This document shows, one piece after another, positions 37,001 through 47,030 of a stretch of DNA of 64,000 bases; the stretch's first letter is position 1, and the number at the start of each line of letters is the position of its first letter. The notes below the pieces were generated by a model. That model was not told the DNA's origin. It did not search any database and saw only the letters and a program-made list of their open reading frames with translations. The translations under genes and the position numbers were made by a program. Source of the stretch: Aliidiomarina halalkaliphila (GTDB taxonomy: Bacteria > Pseudomonadota > Gammaproteobacteria > Enterobacterales > Alteromonadaceae). The stretch covers positions 827,194 through 891,193 of the forward strand of contig NZ_VJWL01000001.1 in the NCBI RefSeq assembly GCF_007096385.1, given 5' to 3'.

Positions 37001-37213
37001 GCGAATAATAACCCCTTGCTCTACTTCTTGTGGCGCAGCACCAGGATAAATCACCCGCACGGTAATGGTATTTAAATCAATGGTGGGAAAGATTTGCTTT
37101 CGAATGGCAAATACAGAAATGATTCCTGCCACAATAATCAGAATCATCAATAGGTTGGCGGCAACCCGATTGCGCGTAAACCACGCGATAATGCCTGTTT
37201 CCCGGGTCTCCAT
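34040..37213 (-). CDS. RND efflux permease (HAE-1/AcrB-like)
   Basis: A 1057-residue inner-membrane proton-driven efflux pump subunit. It has the usual duplicated layout: TM1 at about residues 13-32, a large periplasmic loop, the TM2-TM6 block with the proton-relay pair in GIVVDDAIIIGESAYSEIEEYG, then a second TM7/periplasmic loop/TM8-12 half ending in an LIPCLYL segment. Together with the adaptor encoded just upstream and an outer-membrane channel (not in the window) it would expel toxic small molecules; substrates unknown. The ATG overlaps the adaptor stop by one base. Confidence 0.95.
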   Translation of the reverse strand: METRETGIIAWFTRNRVAANLLMILIIVAGIISVFAIRKQIFPTIDLNTITVRVIYPGAAPQEVEQGVIIRIEDAIDEVQGIKSIRSLAREGMGTVTVEVESGYSVQEVMDEVRMSVDGIASFPAQIEPPMVYRMRPQQQVIWVSVFGDIDERSRKNLAKSIRDDIRSLPGVTRATVVGARNDEIAIEISEYNLRQFGLSFQDVVQAVRGTSIDIPGGTIRTPNGDILLRAKGQGYTGRDFEDIILLRRDDGTRVRLGDVAVVSDGFVESRSFAEFDGSRSTFVRVDSVGDQDQLAIARVVKEYVDARVHTMPQGVHLAHWGDSSYYLQGRLDLMLKNMYFGIALVFIALTLFLQLRLAFWVMIGLPVCFLGALAMMNLPMFDVSINMISLFGFILVLGIVVDDAIIIGESAYSEIEEYGKSEDNVIRGAKRVAVPATFGVLTTIVAFLPMLFVGGTMSAIWESIAYVVIFCLIFSLIESKWILPAHINGMKYSKTAESKQNAFQRFRNNFADGLKRFVQKRYKPFAELCIRHRYTTISTFIALMILMFGLLAGGHVRFVFFPNIPIDFVQANLEMQPGTNETRTIENLRTIRNVLLEMNDEYEERYGSPMVRHVNVFLNSPETGTILVEMEKGERREVDGFAVINQWRERVPELAGARDLNFSGSIGGGPGYDVEFLLSGTNLDELSGAARDLRSALNEYGGVFDISDTFGISREEVQLSLLPQADALGLTLQDVATQVRFAFYGAEAQRLPRNDEEVRVMVRYPIAERRSIGNLENMMLRTADGREIPFREVASASMGEGFGTINRINGVRAVTVRARVDKDRVEPGAIVRDIRENYLPNILEQYPNVRFGLEGASLDQQQAMRSLGLGALIALIGIYALMAIPLKSYGQPLMIMSVIPFGIIGAIFGHFVLGMPLSLLSLFGIIALAGVVVNDSLILVDYVNKTKNQFTDLREAVVNAGCARFRAIVLTSLTTFLGLTPIVLERSLQAQMVIPMAVSLAFGILFATVITLLLIPCLYLVQNDIKRYFGFGRPEVLSAEQLASMQTENGSVTQPR

Positions 37214-38427
37214 TATTCGTCACCCCGGTTCTGAGCTTGGGCGGTATCGATCTCGCGATCACGTGGCTCGATATCATCCGTGATGCGAACCCGGTGACCC
37301 GGAAGTGGTGTATCGAGCTGGGTGAGCATGACACGCTCTCCTTCCGCTAAGCCGTCACGCACGTAGGCATAATCACGATCCAAACGGAAAACATCGATAT
37401 TGCGCAGTTCGAGAATGCGCTCATCGGTAATGACCCAAACCTGATTGTTTGAATTAATGGCGTAACGCGGAAGACGAACTAAATCACTCATCTCAATGCC
37501 TTCGACAAAGGCGCGAACATAGCGACCAAAAGTAAGGGGCACCGGATGTACATCACCCGATCGATTATAGGGATCATCAATTTGAACAACGCCGAAGGTC
37601 ACCCGGGTGCCCATATCCACGACACCCTCGGTACGTACCAAGGAGCCCAGCCATTCATAGGTGCGGCCAGCAACTTCCGCTCGAATGCGAACGCGCGGGC
37701 CTGGAAAGCTCTCCTCGCTCGCCACTGGAATATCCAAAATCGAGAGATCAAAATCCGTCAGCGGTAAACGCACTTCAGCGATATCTGTACCAAATAAGGT
37801 ACCCACGTTGGCATTCACCGACACAAATTGCCCCAAATTGACATTGCGGCTTTGCAACACGCCAGCAAAGGGCGCCCGCACTTGAGTCCGCTCGAGATTG
37901 CGCTGTGCTTGAGCCAAACGGGCTTGCGCACTTTGCAAATTAGCGAGTTCGCTCGCCAACTGAGGGCGACGCAGCCCTAATTCAGGAATATCACCAGCTT
38001 GTATGGAGCGCCACTCACTCTCGGCAACTTGCCCTCGGGCGCGCTCTTCTGCCACCGATGCTTGTGCACGAGCGACATTTGCTTTGGCTTCCTCCAACGC
38101 GGTTTCATAATCAAACTCTTCGATGCGCAGCATCACTTCGCCTGCGTCGAAGTAGCCGCCAGCCACCAATTTCGGCGACATCCAAGCGACGCGCCCGCTC
38201 ACTTCTGTGGTAATTTGTGTAGCAAAACGAGGACTCACATTGCCTTGACTAGGCACTTCAAAGCGCACCGTTTCCCGCTCAATTAACTGATAATCGACCA
38301 AAGCCGGCAAGCGCTCAGAAGGACTCCGATCAGGCCCCGCGCGCGTGATCACAAGAACAATCACGACCAAAATCGCAGCAACGATGATAAGAAACGGTAA
38401 AAGACGTCGGGTAATCTTTGATGCCAT
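37213..38427 (-). CDS. RND efflux periplasmic adaptor (membrane fusion protein)
   Basis: A 404-residue adaptor linking the RND permease to an outer-membrane channel. An N-terminal membrane anchor spans about residues 10-30 (LLPFLIIVAAILVVIVLVIT). A lipoyl-like half-domain, an alpha-helical hairpin (about 110-180, EAKANVARAQASVAEERA), the second lipoyl half (VRAPFAGVLQSRNVNLGQFV) and beta-barrel domains follow. Preceded by the A/T-rich 3' flank of tilS, with a weak ribosome-binding site. Confidence 0.94.
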   Translation of the reverse strand: MASKITRRLLPFLIIVAAILVVIVLVITRAGPDRSPSERLPALVDYQLIERETVRFEVPSQGNVSPRFATQITTEVSGRVAWMSPKLVAGGYFDAGEVMLRIEEFDYETALEEAKANVARAQASVAEERARGQVAESEWRSIQAGDIPELGLRRPQLASELANLQSAQARLAQAQRNLERTQVRAPFAGVLQSRNVNLGQFVSVNANVGTLFGTDIAEVRLPLTDFDLSILDIPVASEESFPGPRVRIRAEVAGRTYEWLGSLVRTEGVVDMGTRVTFGVVQIDDPYNRSGDVHPVPLTFGRYVRAFVEGIEMSDLVRLPRYAINSNNQVWVITDERILELRNIDVFRLDRDYAYVRDGLAEGERVMLTQLDTPLPGHRVRITDDIEPRDREIDTAQAQNRGDE

Positions 38428-38577
38428 GGTGGCGAATCCCTTTATTAGCGCAAAACGTTGTTAGTATAGGAAAGTAATTACAGCATTATCCGCAATTTGG
38501 AGCTTTGCGTCAGCGCAACAATTGAGGATATTTTGTGAAGTTCTGCAAGTAAAGTGTAAGCGAGTATTTCAGAGATT

Positions 38578-39645
38578 CTATAACGCTTTGTTATTCCTAT
38601 CCAATTTTACTTTAAGCCACTTACGTTGCCGATACACGGTTACCCCCGACCAGGTGATTTTCACCTGCTTCCCACCGCTACTCCGTTGTATTTGCGTTTG
38701 TAATTCATGCAGAACAGCTTGTGATGGCATCGTTAGCGCTTTGTGTGCAAACCAAGATCGCAGCAACGCGCGCTGTAAGGCCTCATCAAGATCCCACCAG
38801 TCTGGTTGCAAGCGAAAGCCTTCAGGCTCAAGACGAACACGCAGTTGATCGCTTAACAGCCGCTCCAATAACGCCGTCTGCTCGGCACATAAGCTCGCTG
38901 AGCGCGCCACTGTGTGCTGAATCGCTGGCCAACGTTGTTCCAATACCGGCAACACCTCGTGGCGAATAAAATTCCGATCAATATCGGTGTCTGTATTGGT
39001 GTCATCTTCAATCCACGGCACCTGACGGCTTCGCGCATAGGCATAAATCTGCGCTTTAGTAACATCTAACAACGGACGCACTAACCGACGTTCATTCCGA
39101 ATGGTCTTGCTCGCTGATTCTGGCTGAGTGTTGCGCATAGCGGCCACAGGTGCCATGGCTGCTAGCCCTTTCGGCCCTGATCCGCGCTTCATTTGCAAAA
39201 AGAAGGTTTCTACTTGGTCGGTACGATGCTGCCCCAATAGGATCACCGCATTCGGCTCTGTAAGCTCGCCTAAGCGTCTATAACGCGCATTGCGCCCTTG
39301 CTCTTCTTTACTTTGTCGCGGACCGCTAGGCACTGTCAGCGGCTCCACAATGGCGTCAATGCCCACCTGCTCGCAGTGTTCCCGCAAAAATGCAGCCCAC
39401 TGCGGCGAATCGGGATGAAAGAAGTGATCAAGATGAATGGCTAAGTAGCGAAATTCAGGGTGGGCTTGCCGATAGCGCAAGGTTAAATCAAGTACACTTT
39501 GAGAATCAGCACCGCCGCCGAGGGCGACAACAATTTGTTGACCCGCTTGCAAAGCAAGCGAGTCGAGCATCGTAACGAAGGTAGGGTATAAATCTTCGGG
39601 AACCTCAGATTCCCGCTGTGTCGATTCAGGTTTAACAGTAGCCAA
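38578..39645 (-). CDS. tilS: tRNA(Ile)-lysidine synthase
   Basis: Converts C34 of the minor tRNA-Ile (CAU anticodon) to lysidine, allowing AUA decoding. The PP-loop is [10 protein letters not shown] (43-48 region), a Gly variant of the usual SGGxDS. Other family features are HHR-like [21 protein letters not shown] and [15 protein letters not shown]. At 355 residues it is shorter than E. coli TilS (432) and appears to lack the C-terminal second domain, as do some shorter TilS forms. The frame begins with TTG at 39645, overlapping the accA end by 14 bp; an ATG at residue 26 is an alternative. Last gene of dnaE-accA-tilS. Confidence 0.92.
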   Translation of the reverse strand: MATVKPESTQRESEVPEDLYPTFVTMLDSLALQAGQQIVVALGGGADSQSVLDLTLRYRQAHPEFRYLAIHLDHFFHPDSPQWAAFLREHCEQVGIDAIVEPLTVPSGPRQSKEEQGRNARYRRLGELTEPNAVILLGQHRTDQVETFFLQMKRGSGPKGLAAMAPVAAMRNTQPESASKTIRNERRLVRPLLDVTKAQIYAYARSRQVPWIEDDTNTDTDIDRNFIRHEVLPVLEQRWPAIQHTVARSASLCAEQTALLERLLSDQLRVRLEPEGFRLQPDWWDLDEALQRALLRSWFAHKALTMPSQAVLHELQTQIQRSSGGKQVKITWSGVTVYRQRKWLKVKLDRNNKAL

Positions 39646-40588
39646 AAGACATAAGTTTCCGGTAACGTTTTTCCAGTAACTCGTCTTTTGATAAACCCGA
39701 CAACGATTCTAGGTCATCAATCAAACGACGCTTTAACCGTACTGCAATTTCTTGATAGTCTCGATGGGCGCCACCTAATGGCTCAGGAATGATTTCATCA
39801 ATCAGTCCCAGTTCTAGCGAACGTTGCGCCGTTACACCCATCGCTTCAGCGGCCAACTCTGCTTTAGTCGCGCTTTTCCACAAAATTGACGCACAGCCTT
39901 CCGGTGAAATGACCGAGTAGGTACTGTATTGCAACATATTGACCCGATCGCCAACACCAATTGCTAAGGCGCCACCAGAGCCGCCTTCACCAATCACGGT
40001 ACAGACCGTAGGCACTTTCAAACGTGACATCACTTTGAGATTACGTGCAATGGCTTCACTTTGTCCGCGTTCTTCCGCGCCGATGCCAGGATACGCGCCT
40101 GGAGTATCAATAAAGGTGACCACAGGCATATTAAAGCGCTCTGCCATTTGCATTAAACGCATGGCCTTGCGGTACCCTTCCGGTTTCGGCATACCGAAAT
40201 TACGGCGCACCTTTTCTTTGGTTTCCCGGCCTTTCTGCTGGCCAATAACCATTACCGGCATTCCGTCTAAACGGGCAATACCGCCAACAATAGCTTTGTC
40301 ATCCGCAAACGCACGATCACCCGCAAGTTCGTCGAACTCGGTAAAAATAAGATCGATGTAATCGAGGGTATAGGGACGCAACGGATGACGCGCTAATTGC
40401 GCCACTTGCCATGCCCCAAGATCAGAGAAAATTTTCTCGGTCAGTTCCAGCTTCTTTTTCTGAAGCTGTTTGACTTCGGATTCGAGATCGATATCAAGGC
40501 CGCCCTTTGCACCTACGGCTCGTAGCTCATCAATTTGCGCTTGTAGCTCTGCAATTGGTTGTTCGAACTCTAAAAAATTCAAATTCAT
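39632..40588 (-). CDS. accA: Acetyl-CoA carboxylase carboxyltransferase alpha subunit
   Basis: The 318-residue alpha subunit that, with AccD, transfers CO2 from biotin to acetyl-CoA to make malonyl-CoA for fatty acid synthesis. Typical stretches include [17 protein letters not shown], the oxyanion region [28 protein letters not shown] and [18 protein letters not shown]. Length matches E. coli (319). GGAAG precedes the ATG by six bases. It begins 15 bp after dnaE and overlaps tilS. Confidence 0.97.
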   Translation of the reverse strand: MNLNFLEFEQPIAELQAQIDELRAVGAKGGLDIDLESEVKQLQKKKLELTEKIFSDLGAWQVAQLARHPLRPYTLDYIDLIFTEFDELAGDRAFADDKAIVGGIARLDGMPVMVIGQQKGRETKEKVRRNFGMPKPEGYRKAMRLMQMAERFNMPVVTFIDTPGAYPGIGAEERGQSEAIARNLKVMSRLKVPTVCTVIGEGGSGGALAIGVGDRVNMLQYSTYSVISPEGCASILWKSATKAELAAEAMGVTAQRSLELGLIDEIIPEPLGGAHRDYQEIAVRLKRRLIDDLESLSGLSKDELLEKRYRKLMSFGYC

Positions 40589-40603
40589 CAGTGCTTCCAG
40601 ATG

Positions 40604-43600
40604 TTAATCAAAGTTCAGTCGTACGTTTTCCTCGCCCAACTGAATCCGTAATTGATAAATTAGGTCATCGCCAGGTTCAACGTACCATTCGGCACCTGTC
40701 TCTAGCGTCGCGCTCGCTCCATCGATCGCACAAAAAAATCTGACCGGGCATGTACCACGGGGCGCATCCCGGAGTTTTTCAATCAGCGCTGCTGTGGTGG
40801 GCGTTTCTTCCCCACGTAAATCCAAAGACACGTCCAACGATCGAACATATTGCGCACGTGCTTGTTCCAGCGTCATAATTTCACTGACGGTCATTGTATT
40901 GCCCCCGCTGAAAGAATCAAAGCGGACCTCTCCTTTTAACCAAAGAATCTGGTCCTTTTCTAGCAGCGGCGCATAGCGCTCATATTCCTGATTAAATAAG
41001 CGTACATCAATTCGCGCACTTTTGTCGTCTAAGGTAACAATAGCCCATCGTTGGCCTTTTTTGTTCATCATACTACGAACGTCAAGTACCAAGCCCGCTA
41101 CCGACATGGTTTCCGCTTTGCGTCGATCGGCAATATCGCAGAGACGACCAGTGGTGTAATTCGACAGTTCCTTGCGGTAACGGTTCAGCGGATGCCCTGT
41201 AAGGTACAAGCCGAGAGTTTCTCGTTCCCCTTCTAACCACACCCCTTCTGGCCAAGGCGTTACCTGCTCAAACTTGTGTTCGAGGTTATCGTTTGACGAC
41301 GCTAACACCCCAAATAAGTCGTTTTGGCCCATGGCTTCTGCGTGTGCATGCTGCTCGGCCTGACGCATCGCCTTCTCAAGCGTTGCCAGTAAAGCCGCCC
41401 GATGTGGACCAAGTGAGTCCATAGCACCCGCTTTGATCAGCTTTTCCATTACGCGACGATTTAATTTCTTTAAATCGACTCGGCAGCAGAAATCAAAAAT
41501 ATCAGTAAAAGGCCCGCCCGCTTGGCGAGCCGCAATAATGGATTCTATGGGTCCCTCACCCACGCCTTTAATGGCACCAATCCCGTATACCACGCGCTGC
41601 TCATCATCTACAGTGAACTTGTAACGGCCTACGTTGACGTCTGGTGGCAATATCTTCAGACCCATGCGTTCGCATTCGTCTACCAGCGTCACAATCTTAT
41701 CGGTATTGTCCATATCCGCCGACATCACTGCCGCCATAAATTCCGCCGGATAATGCACTTTCATCCACAGCGTTTGGTAACTCACTAGCGCGTAAGCGGC
41801 AGAGTGCGATTTGTTGAAGCCGTAACCGGCAAACTTCTCTACTAAATCGAAGATTTTCATTGCCAATTCAGGATCGATATTGTTTTTCGCAGCCCCTTCA
41901 CGGAAAACTTCCCGCTGTTTGACCATTTCTTCGGGCTTTTTCTTACCCATGGCGCGCCGCAACAAATCGGCGCCACCGAGTGTATATCCTGCCATCACCT
42001 GAGCAATCTGCATAACCTGCTCTTGGTACAAAATAACCCCGTAAGTCGGCTCAAGAATCGGCCGTAAACTTTCGTGTTGCCAAGTGGAGTCAGGATAAGA
42101 AATTTCCTCGCGGCCATGTTTACGGTCGATAAAGTTATCCACCATGCCCGATTGCAATGGGCCCGGACGGAATAATGCCACCAATGCGATGATATCTTCG
42201 AAGCTATCGGGCAACAGGCGCTTAATCAGCTCCTTCATGCCACGAGATTCCAACTGGAACACCGCAGTGGTGTCGGCTTTTTTCAGTAAATCAAAGCAGC
42301 GCTTATCGGTAAGCGGGATCGATTCAATATAGATAGGATCTTGATTCACTTGACGTCGACGCGCATTCACCATATCCAACGCCCATTGGATAATGGTTAG
42401 GGTCCGCAATCCCAAGAAATCGAACTTCACTAAACCAGCGGTTTCCACATCGTTTTTATCAAACTGGGTGACTGGAAAGCGCCCTTCCGAGTCACAATAA
42501 AGGGGTGTAAAGTCGGTAATTTTAGTTGGGGCAATCACCACCCCACCCGCATGCTTACCAGCGTTGCGCGTCACCCCTTCCAGACGACGAGCCATATCGA
42601 TAACTTCTTTTACTTCACTGTCGTCGTCATACAGCTCTTGCAAGCGTGGCTCTTCTTCAAATGCCACTTTTAGCGTCATTCCCGGAGTAGGAGGAATCAA
42701 TTTGGAGATCCGATCCACGAAGCCATAGGGGTGCCCAAGAACGCGACCAACATCACGCACCACCGCTTTTGCGGCCATGGTCCCAAAGGTAATAATCTGT
42801 GAGACCGCTTCACGACCATATAGCTCCGCGACATGGTCAATCACTTCGTCACGACGGTCCATACAGAAATCGACGTCGAAATCTGGCATGGAGACCCGCT
42901 CTGGGTTCAGGAATCGCTCGAAGAGCAGATCAAATTCGAGAGGGTCGAGATCGGTAATTTTAAGTGCATAAGCAACCAATGAACCGGCACCGGATCCGCG
43001 CCCAGGCCCCACGGGGATCCCGTTATCTTTACTCCATTGGATAAACTCCATCACGATCAAGAAGTATCCTGGGAACCCCATTTCGTTGATCACATCCAGT
43101 TCGATCTGCAGCCGCTCATCATATTCACCGCGGCGCTGGGATCGTACCTCAGGATCGGGAAATAAGAAGTTAAGTCGCGCTTCCAGCCCTTCTTGGGATT
43201 TCTTAACTAAGTATTCTTGCTCGGTGAGTCCGCCGGTTGGGAAGCTGGGCAAGAAGTACTCGTTTAAGCGCACACTCACATTACAGCGACGGGCAATCTC
43301 AACGGTGTTCGCTAAGGCTTCGGGAATATCGGCAAAAAGCGCCTGCATTTCTTCAGTGGTTCGCAAATACTGCTGGTCACTGTATTTTTGCGGCCGCCGT
43401 GTATCGGCGAGGGTATAGCCATCATGAATCGCCACGCGAATTTCATGGGCTTCAAAATCTTCAGGTTTAATAAAAACCACTTCGTTCGTGGCCACCACCG
43501 GCAGTTCATATTCCTGCGCTAACGTAACCGCGCCGTGCAAGTAGCGTTCTTCATTAGGTCGCCCGGTGCGCACTAGTTCAAGATAAAAACGGTCTTGAAA

Positions 43601-44083
43601 ATGGGTTTGGTAGAACTGCAAAGCACGTTCCAACGGCTTCTGCTGATTGCGCAGTAGCGCCCGCCCAATATCTCCATCCTTGGCCCCAGACAACAAAATC
43701 AAGCCTTCTCCATGCTCAGCTAACCATGCTTGGTCGATACAGGGTTTGTCGAACTGATGGCCGCGCAGATAGGCTTCGGAAATCAAAATAGTGAGGTTTT
43801 TATAGCCGGTATCGTTCATCGCCAAGGCGGTCAGGCGGAATGGCTCGTCGGCGAAGTCTTCACTGAGCACATTGAAATCGCAACCAATAATAGGCTTCAA
43901 ACCCAGACTACGTGCGGTTTGGTAATAACGTACTAAACCACAGAGATTCATTTCATCGGTGAGAGCCATAGCGGGCATATCCAGATCTGCCACATGCTGA
44001 CACAAAGGTTTCACCTTCTGCAGGCCATCAACCATTGAGAAATCGCTGTGTATACGCAGGTGGACAAAGGACGCTGCCGTCAT
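40604..44083 (-). CDS. dnaE: DNA polymerase III alpha subunit
   Basis: The 1159-residue replicative polymerase subunit (E. coli 1160). The PHP domain opens with [13 protein letters not shown]; the palm carries the catalytic aspartates in [13 protein letters not shown] (about residues 398-404). A helix-hairpin-helix region, an OB domain ([22 protein letters not shown]) and the C-terminal tau-binding region follow. GGAGT precedes the ATG. It heads dnaE-accA-tilS; lpxB and rnhB, which usually precede dnaE, are not adjacent, and tRNA-Asp genes lie upstream instead. Confidence 0.98.
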   Translation of the reverse strand: MTAASFVHLRIHSDFSMVDGLQKVKPLCQHVADLDMPAMALTDEMNLCGLVRYYQTARSLGLKPIIGCDFNVLSEDFADEPFRLTALAMNDTGYKNLTILISEAYLRGHQFDKPCIDQAWLAEHGEGLILLSGAKDGDIGRALLRNQQKPLERALQFYQTHFQDRFYLELVRTGRPNEERYLHGAVTLAQEYELPVVATNEVVFIKPEDFEAHEIRVAIHDGYTLADTRRPQKYSDQQYLRTTEEMQALFADIPEALANTVEIARRCNVSVRLNEYFLPSFPTGGLTEQEYLVKKSQEGLEARLNFLFPDPEVRSQRRGEYDERLQIELDVINEMGFPGYFLIVMEFIQWSKDNGIPVGPGRGSGAGSLVAYALKITDLDPLEFDLLFERFLNPERVSMPDFDVDFCMDRRDEVIDHVAELYGREAVSQIITFGTMAAKAVVRDVGRVLGHPYGFVDRISKLIPPTPGMTLKVAFEEEPRLQELYDDDSEVKEVIDMARRLEGVTRNAGKHAGGVVIAPTKITDFTPLYCDSEGRFPVTQFDKNDVETAGLVKFDFLGLRTLTIIQWALDMVNARRRQVNQDPIYIESIPLTDKRCFDLLKKADTTAVFQLESRGMKELIKRLLPDSFEDIIALVALFRPGPLQSGMVDNFIDRKHGREEISYPDSTWQHESLRPILEPTYGVILYQEQVMQIAQVMAGYTLGGADLLRRAMGKKKPEEMVKQREVFREGAAKNNIDPELAMKIFDLVEKFAGYGFNKSHSAAYALVSYQTLWMKVHYPAEFMAAVMSADMDNTDKIVTLVDECERMGLKILPPDVNVGRYKFTVDDEQRVVYGIGAIKGVGEGPIESIIAARQAGGPFTDIFDFCCRVDLKKLNRRVMEKLIKAGAMDSLGPHRAALLATLEKAMRQAEQHAHAEAMGQNDLFGVLASSNDNLEHKFEQVTPWPEGVWLEGERETLGLYLTGHPLNRYRKELSNYTTGRLCDIADRRKAETMSVAGLVLDVRSMMNKKGQRWAIVTLDDKSARIDVRLFNQEYERYAPLLEKDQILWLKGEVRFDSFSGGNTMTVSEIMTLEQARAQYVRSLDVSLDLRGEETPTTAALIEKLRDAPRGTCPVRFFCAIDGASATLETGAEWYVEPGDDLIYQLRIQLGEENVRLNFD

Positions 44084-44283
44084 AAACTCCGCTCATTTAT
44101 ATTGATTTTTATAGAGCCGATTATTGTGCCCCTTCCAGCGCCGAGCTGCAACAGAAGGAATGGATTCTTGCGCAATGAATTTTCTTTCGTTGCACAGTGC
44201 ACAACTGATGATTCAAATACGCCTTCCGAACACAGAAAACATAAATGCACCATGGCAAAGCCAAGTGTATCTATAGGTGTTTT

Positions 44284-44331
44284 TTTAGAGATTTAGAGAT
44301 TTAGAGATTTAGAGATTTAGAGATTTAGAGA
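44284..44331. repeat. Six tandem copies of an 8-bp repeat beside tRNA-Asp
   Basis: TTTAGAGA is repeated six times without change, ending seven bp before the 3' end of the first tRNA-Asp gene. Such perfect short repeats usually vary in number through slippage. It is in the 3' trailer of the tRNA array, where no T-run terminator is visible. Confidence 0.9.
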
Positions 44332-44337
44332 GGGAAG

Positions 44338-44414
44338 TGGCGGAGCGGACGGGACTCGAACCCGCGACCCCCGGCGTGACAGGCCGGTATTCTAACCAAC
44401 TGAACTACCGCTCC
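44338..44414 (-). tRNA. tRNA-Asp (GTC), copy 1
   Basis: A 77-nt tRNA on the minus strand from GGAGCGGTAGTTCAG to the encoded CCA; the anticodon loop CCTGTCACG gives GTC. Last gene of a three-gene array transcribed right to left. Confidence 0.97.
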
Positions 44415-44494
44415 ATTGTAGATGTCGCTGCAGCGGGTAGTTCGACACGTGCGGCGATGTGATATCAGGTCGGCGATTTTGCAAGGCTGCAAAA

Positions 44495-44571
44495 TGGCGG
44501 AGCGGACGGGACTCGAACCCGCGACCCCCGGCGTGACAGGCCGGTATTCTAACCAACTGAACTACCGCTCC
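44495..44571 (-). tRNA. tRNA-Asp (GTC), copy 2
   Basis: Identical to the other two copies, with encoded CCA and anticodon GTC. An 80-bp spacer separates it from the copy downstream; a small hairpin (TTTTGCA-AGGC-TGCAAAA) sits at the 3' side and may guide processing. Confidence 0.97.
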
Positions 44572-44606
44572 TGACCTGAAATCTAGTTGAGTACGTTTTT
44601 GCAAAG

Positions 44607-44683
44607 TGGCGGAGCGGACGGGACTCGAACCCGCGACCCCCGGCGTGACAGGCCGGTATTCTAACCAACTGAACTACCGCTCC
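44607..44683 (-). tRNA. tRNA-Asp (GTC), copy 3
   Basis: Identical copy nearest the promoter, first transcribed; the 35-bp spacer to copy 2 carries no gene. Confidence 0.97.
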
Positions 44684-44743
44684 ACTGGGACTTGCAATCA
44701 ACGTGATGTGATACCTGTCGGGCATCCCCTCAACGCGGCGAGG

Positions 44744-44772
44744 ATAATACGAGTCAGACCGCGCGGAGTCAA
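44744..44772 (-). promoter_or_regulatory. Promoter of the tRNA-Asp array
   Basis: On the minus strand TTGACT (44772-44767), 17-bp spacer, TATTAT (44749-44744), followed by the GC-rich discriminator CCTCGCCGCG. The GC-rich stretch after the -10 is typical of stable-RNA promoters under stringent (ppGpp/DksA) control; that control is inferred. Confidence 0.8.
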
Positions 44773-44893
44773 CCCCTTTTTTTACACTTTCGCGACTGAT
44801 TGCTCAGGAAAAAACCAATCGCACAAATTAGCATCTTAATTTGCTGCTAATTGCAGCAATTCCCACTGCATGTGGCTACGCCAGCTGATTGCG

Positions 44894-45646
44894 TTAGTGT
44901 TTCGGTTCGCTCCACTTAAGCACACCACTTTCTTTTTTAATATCCGCCAAATAGGCGTCATGGGCGGCTTGTTCAGCGGCACTTGCTTGAACGACGCGCA
45001 GCGGCAGACGATCCTGCCCTAAGCGCTTAATGCCTTTTTCGTGGTCACTGCCTTTTTGATTCTGGGTCGGCACAAATAGCTTGCGTTGCCCCCCTGTCAT
45101 CATCAAGTACACGTCCGCCAAAATTTCAGCATCGAGCAATGCACCGTGCAAAGTACGATGGGCGTTATCAACGTCAAATCGCTTACACAGCGCATCCAAG
45201 CTATTGCGCTGACCGGGGAATTTCTCCCGAGCGTAAGGCAAAGTATCAAACACTGTGGCGATGTCTTCTATACGCCCTTTATGCGAGCCAATCAGTGCCA
45301 ATTCGTTATTCAAAAAGCCAACATCGAACGGGGCATTGTGAATCACCAGTTCGGCGCCCCGAATATACTCCAGAAAGTCATCCACCACCTGAGCAAACAC
45401 CGGCTTATCTTGCAGGAATTCGTTGGTGATTCCGTGAACGCGGATCGCCTCCTCTTCTACCAGACGCTCTGGGTTCAGGTACACATGAAAATGATTACCC
45501 GTGAGTTTGCGCCCAATCATTTCTACACAACCAATTTCGATAATACGATGGCCCTTGCTCGGGTCGATTCCGGTGGTTTCTGTATCCAGAATTATTTGGC
45601 GTTTGGTTTTTGGGTCTTGTTGGTGCTCTGTTTGTGTCTGATCCAT
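44894..45646 (-). CDS. dnaQ: DNA polymerase III epsilon subunit (3'-5' proofreading exonuclease)
   Basis: About 250 residues. The DEDDh exonuclease motifs are visible: ILDTETTG (ExoI), HNAPFDVGFL (ExoII) and HGALLDAEILADVYL (ExoIII). The C-terminal tail after about residue 185 would bind the alpha subunit. The start at 45646 (MDQTQTEHQ) gives about 20 residues before ExoI, close to E. coli; an ATG at 45679 is also possible and neither has a good ribosome-binding site. Divergent from rnhA across a short shared promoter region, the classic dnaQ/rnhA arrangement. Confidence 0.95.
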   Translation of the reverse strand: MDQTQTEHQQDPKTKRQIILDTETTGIDPSKGHRIIEIGCVEMIGRKLTGNHFHVYLNPERLVEEEAIRVHGITNEFLQDKPVFAQVVDDFLEYIRGAELVIHNAPFDVGFLNNELALIGSHKGRIEDIATVFDTLPYAREKFPGQRNSLDALCKRFDVDNAHRTLHGALLDAEILADVYLMMTGGQRKLFVPTQNQKGSDHEKGIKRLGQDRLPLRVVQASAAEQAAHDAYLADIKKESGVLKWSEPKH

Positions 45647-45737
45647 TTTTTTACGCTGCTCAGTTTGTGCCGCTATCATCGGGCACGTATACTCGCGAAG
45701 AATTCACTTATCTTAAAGCATCCACGATACAGAACAA

Positions 45738-46217
45738 ATGACTAAGAAAAAAGAAGTGGTGATCTATACAGACGGTTCGTGCCTGGGTAATCCGGGACCC
45801 GGTGGCTATGGCATTGTGATGCGCTACGGCAAACATCGCAAAGAATTGGCTAAAGGCTATGCACTGACGACCAATAATCGCATGGAGCTCCTTGCCGCCG
45901 CGGTGGCTTTAGAAACCCTATCGCGCCCGTGCAACGTCGATTTATATACGGATAGCGAGTACGTGCGCCAAGGTATTTTAAGCTGGCTGGCAGGGTGGAA
46001 ACAAAAAGGTTGGAGAACCAGTCAGAAAAAACCAGTGAAGAATGTTGATTTATGGCAGCGCCTCGATGCCGCTCAAGCGCGCCACAGCATTCAGTGGCAC
46101 TGGGTGAAGGGTCACTCCGGTGATATTGAAAATGAGCGCTGCGATGTGCTTGCCCGTGACGCCGCTACACATCAAGCGACCCATACCGATAACGGCTACT
46201 TAGCACAAGAAAGCTAA
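45738..46217 (+). CDS. rnhA: Ribonuclease HI
   Basis: A 159-residue RNase HI that degrades the RNA strand of RNA-DNA hybrids. The four catalytic acids are visible as D12 ([11 protein letters not shown]), E50 (NNRMELLA), D72 (YTDSEYV) and D136 (NERCDVLAR), with H126 in VKGHSG. Divergent from dnaQ. Ribosome-binding site weak. Confidence 0.97.
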   Translation: MTKKKEVVIYTDGSCLGNPGPGGYGIVMRYGKHRKELAKGYALTTNNRMELLAAAVALETLSRPCNVDLYTDSEYVRQGILSWLAGWKQKGWRTSQKKPVKNVDLWQRLDAAQARHSIQWHWVKGHSGDIENERCDVLARDAATHQATHTDNGYLAQES

Positions 46218-46241
46218 TCAGCCCTTGGGCTCAGGCTTAAC

Positions 46242-46991
46242 TTAATCCGAAGTGCGGGTAGATACACCGCTCGCACCGAGCGCAATCCGCTGTTTTTGAT
46301 GATTACTCGCACCTAATCGTACCGGTGTAATAGGCCACTCCCGTTTTCGAGCCACCATGTAATATCCCGCTTGTAGGCTAGGCCATTGACGCATCAACCA
46401 GCCCCAGCCTTTTTCTGGATCATTGATTGCAGGGATTGGCGCACCCGCAGCAAAATAGCCCTGATGAATTACTTCGTAATGCATAAGATTCAGCCAATCA
46501 CTTACCCGCGCTGGTCCAAACAAACGTGTATTTAACAACGGGGATTTACGCCAAGCTGGCCAAACACGCGCAAACGTGGTTGGACTCCATGGGTTCGTTA
46601 ACGCGAGCAACACATGTCCATCAGCGCGTAATACGCGATCTACTTCACGCAAAATACTATGCGGGTCCGATGCATATTCGAGCACATGAGCCATAAGTAC
46701 GGCATCAACGGTATTTTCGCTAAAAGGCAACGCGTTGTAATTTGCATGTACATGAGCGGCGGTGCCCGGCCCTACCCGATACTGTTCACGAATACGGCAG
46801 CTATTAGGGAGGGTATGACTGAGCGGACCGAGCGACAACATGTAATGGCCAAACAAGGTTTCCCAATGGGGCTCTAAAGCGCGCGCCAGCGCATCCCGCC
46901 ACCAGCCACCGTGTGGAATCTCTTGCCAGTGCTTGGGTGCTTTAGGCGCATTATCGATACGCGCCGGTTTTAACCACATAGAAAATCCCAT
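46242..46991 (-). CDS. Class I SAM-dependent methyltransferase
   Basis: A 249-residue methyltransferase of the Methyltransf_11 type. The SAM-binding region is degenerate at motif I; motif NALPFSENTVDAVLMAHVLEY followed by LREVDRVLRADGHVLLALTNP matches the later motifs. Similar proteins sit between rnhA and gloB in many gammaproteobacteria (YafS-like); the substrate is not established. Start 46991; an ATG four codons in (46979) is possible. Convergent with rnhA and divergent from gloB. Confidence 0.85.
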   Translation of the reverse strand: MGFSMWLKPARIDNAPKAPKHWQEIPHGGWWRDALARALEPHWETLFGHYMLSLGPLSHTLPNSCRIREQYRVGPGTAAHVHANYNALPFSENTVDAVLMAHVLEYASDPHSILREVDRVLRADGHVLLALTNPWSPTTFARVWPAWRKSPLLNTRLFGPARVSDWLNLMHYEVIHQGYFAAGAPIPAINDPEKGWGWLMRQWPSLQAGYYMVARKREWPITPVRLGASNHQKQRIALGASGVSTRTSD

Positions 46992-47030
46992 TATACTGGT
47001 ACTGAATTCTTGAGTTGGTTAAGGAATGAT

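Noticed and set aside
44284-44331. CRISPR-like appearance of repeated octamers
   Set aside because: Units are 8 bp with no spacers; this is a simple tandem repeat.
45086-45745. 219-residue plus-strand frame opposite dnaQ
   Set aside because: Antisense shadow of a well-supported gene with no ribosome-binding site.
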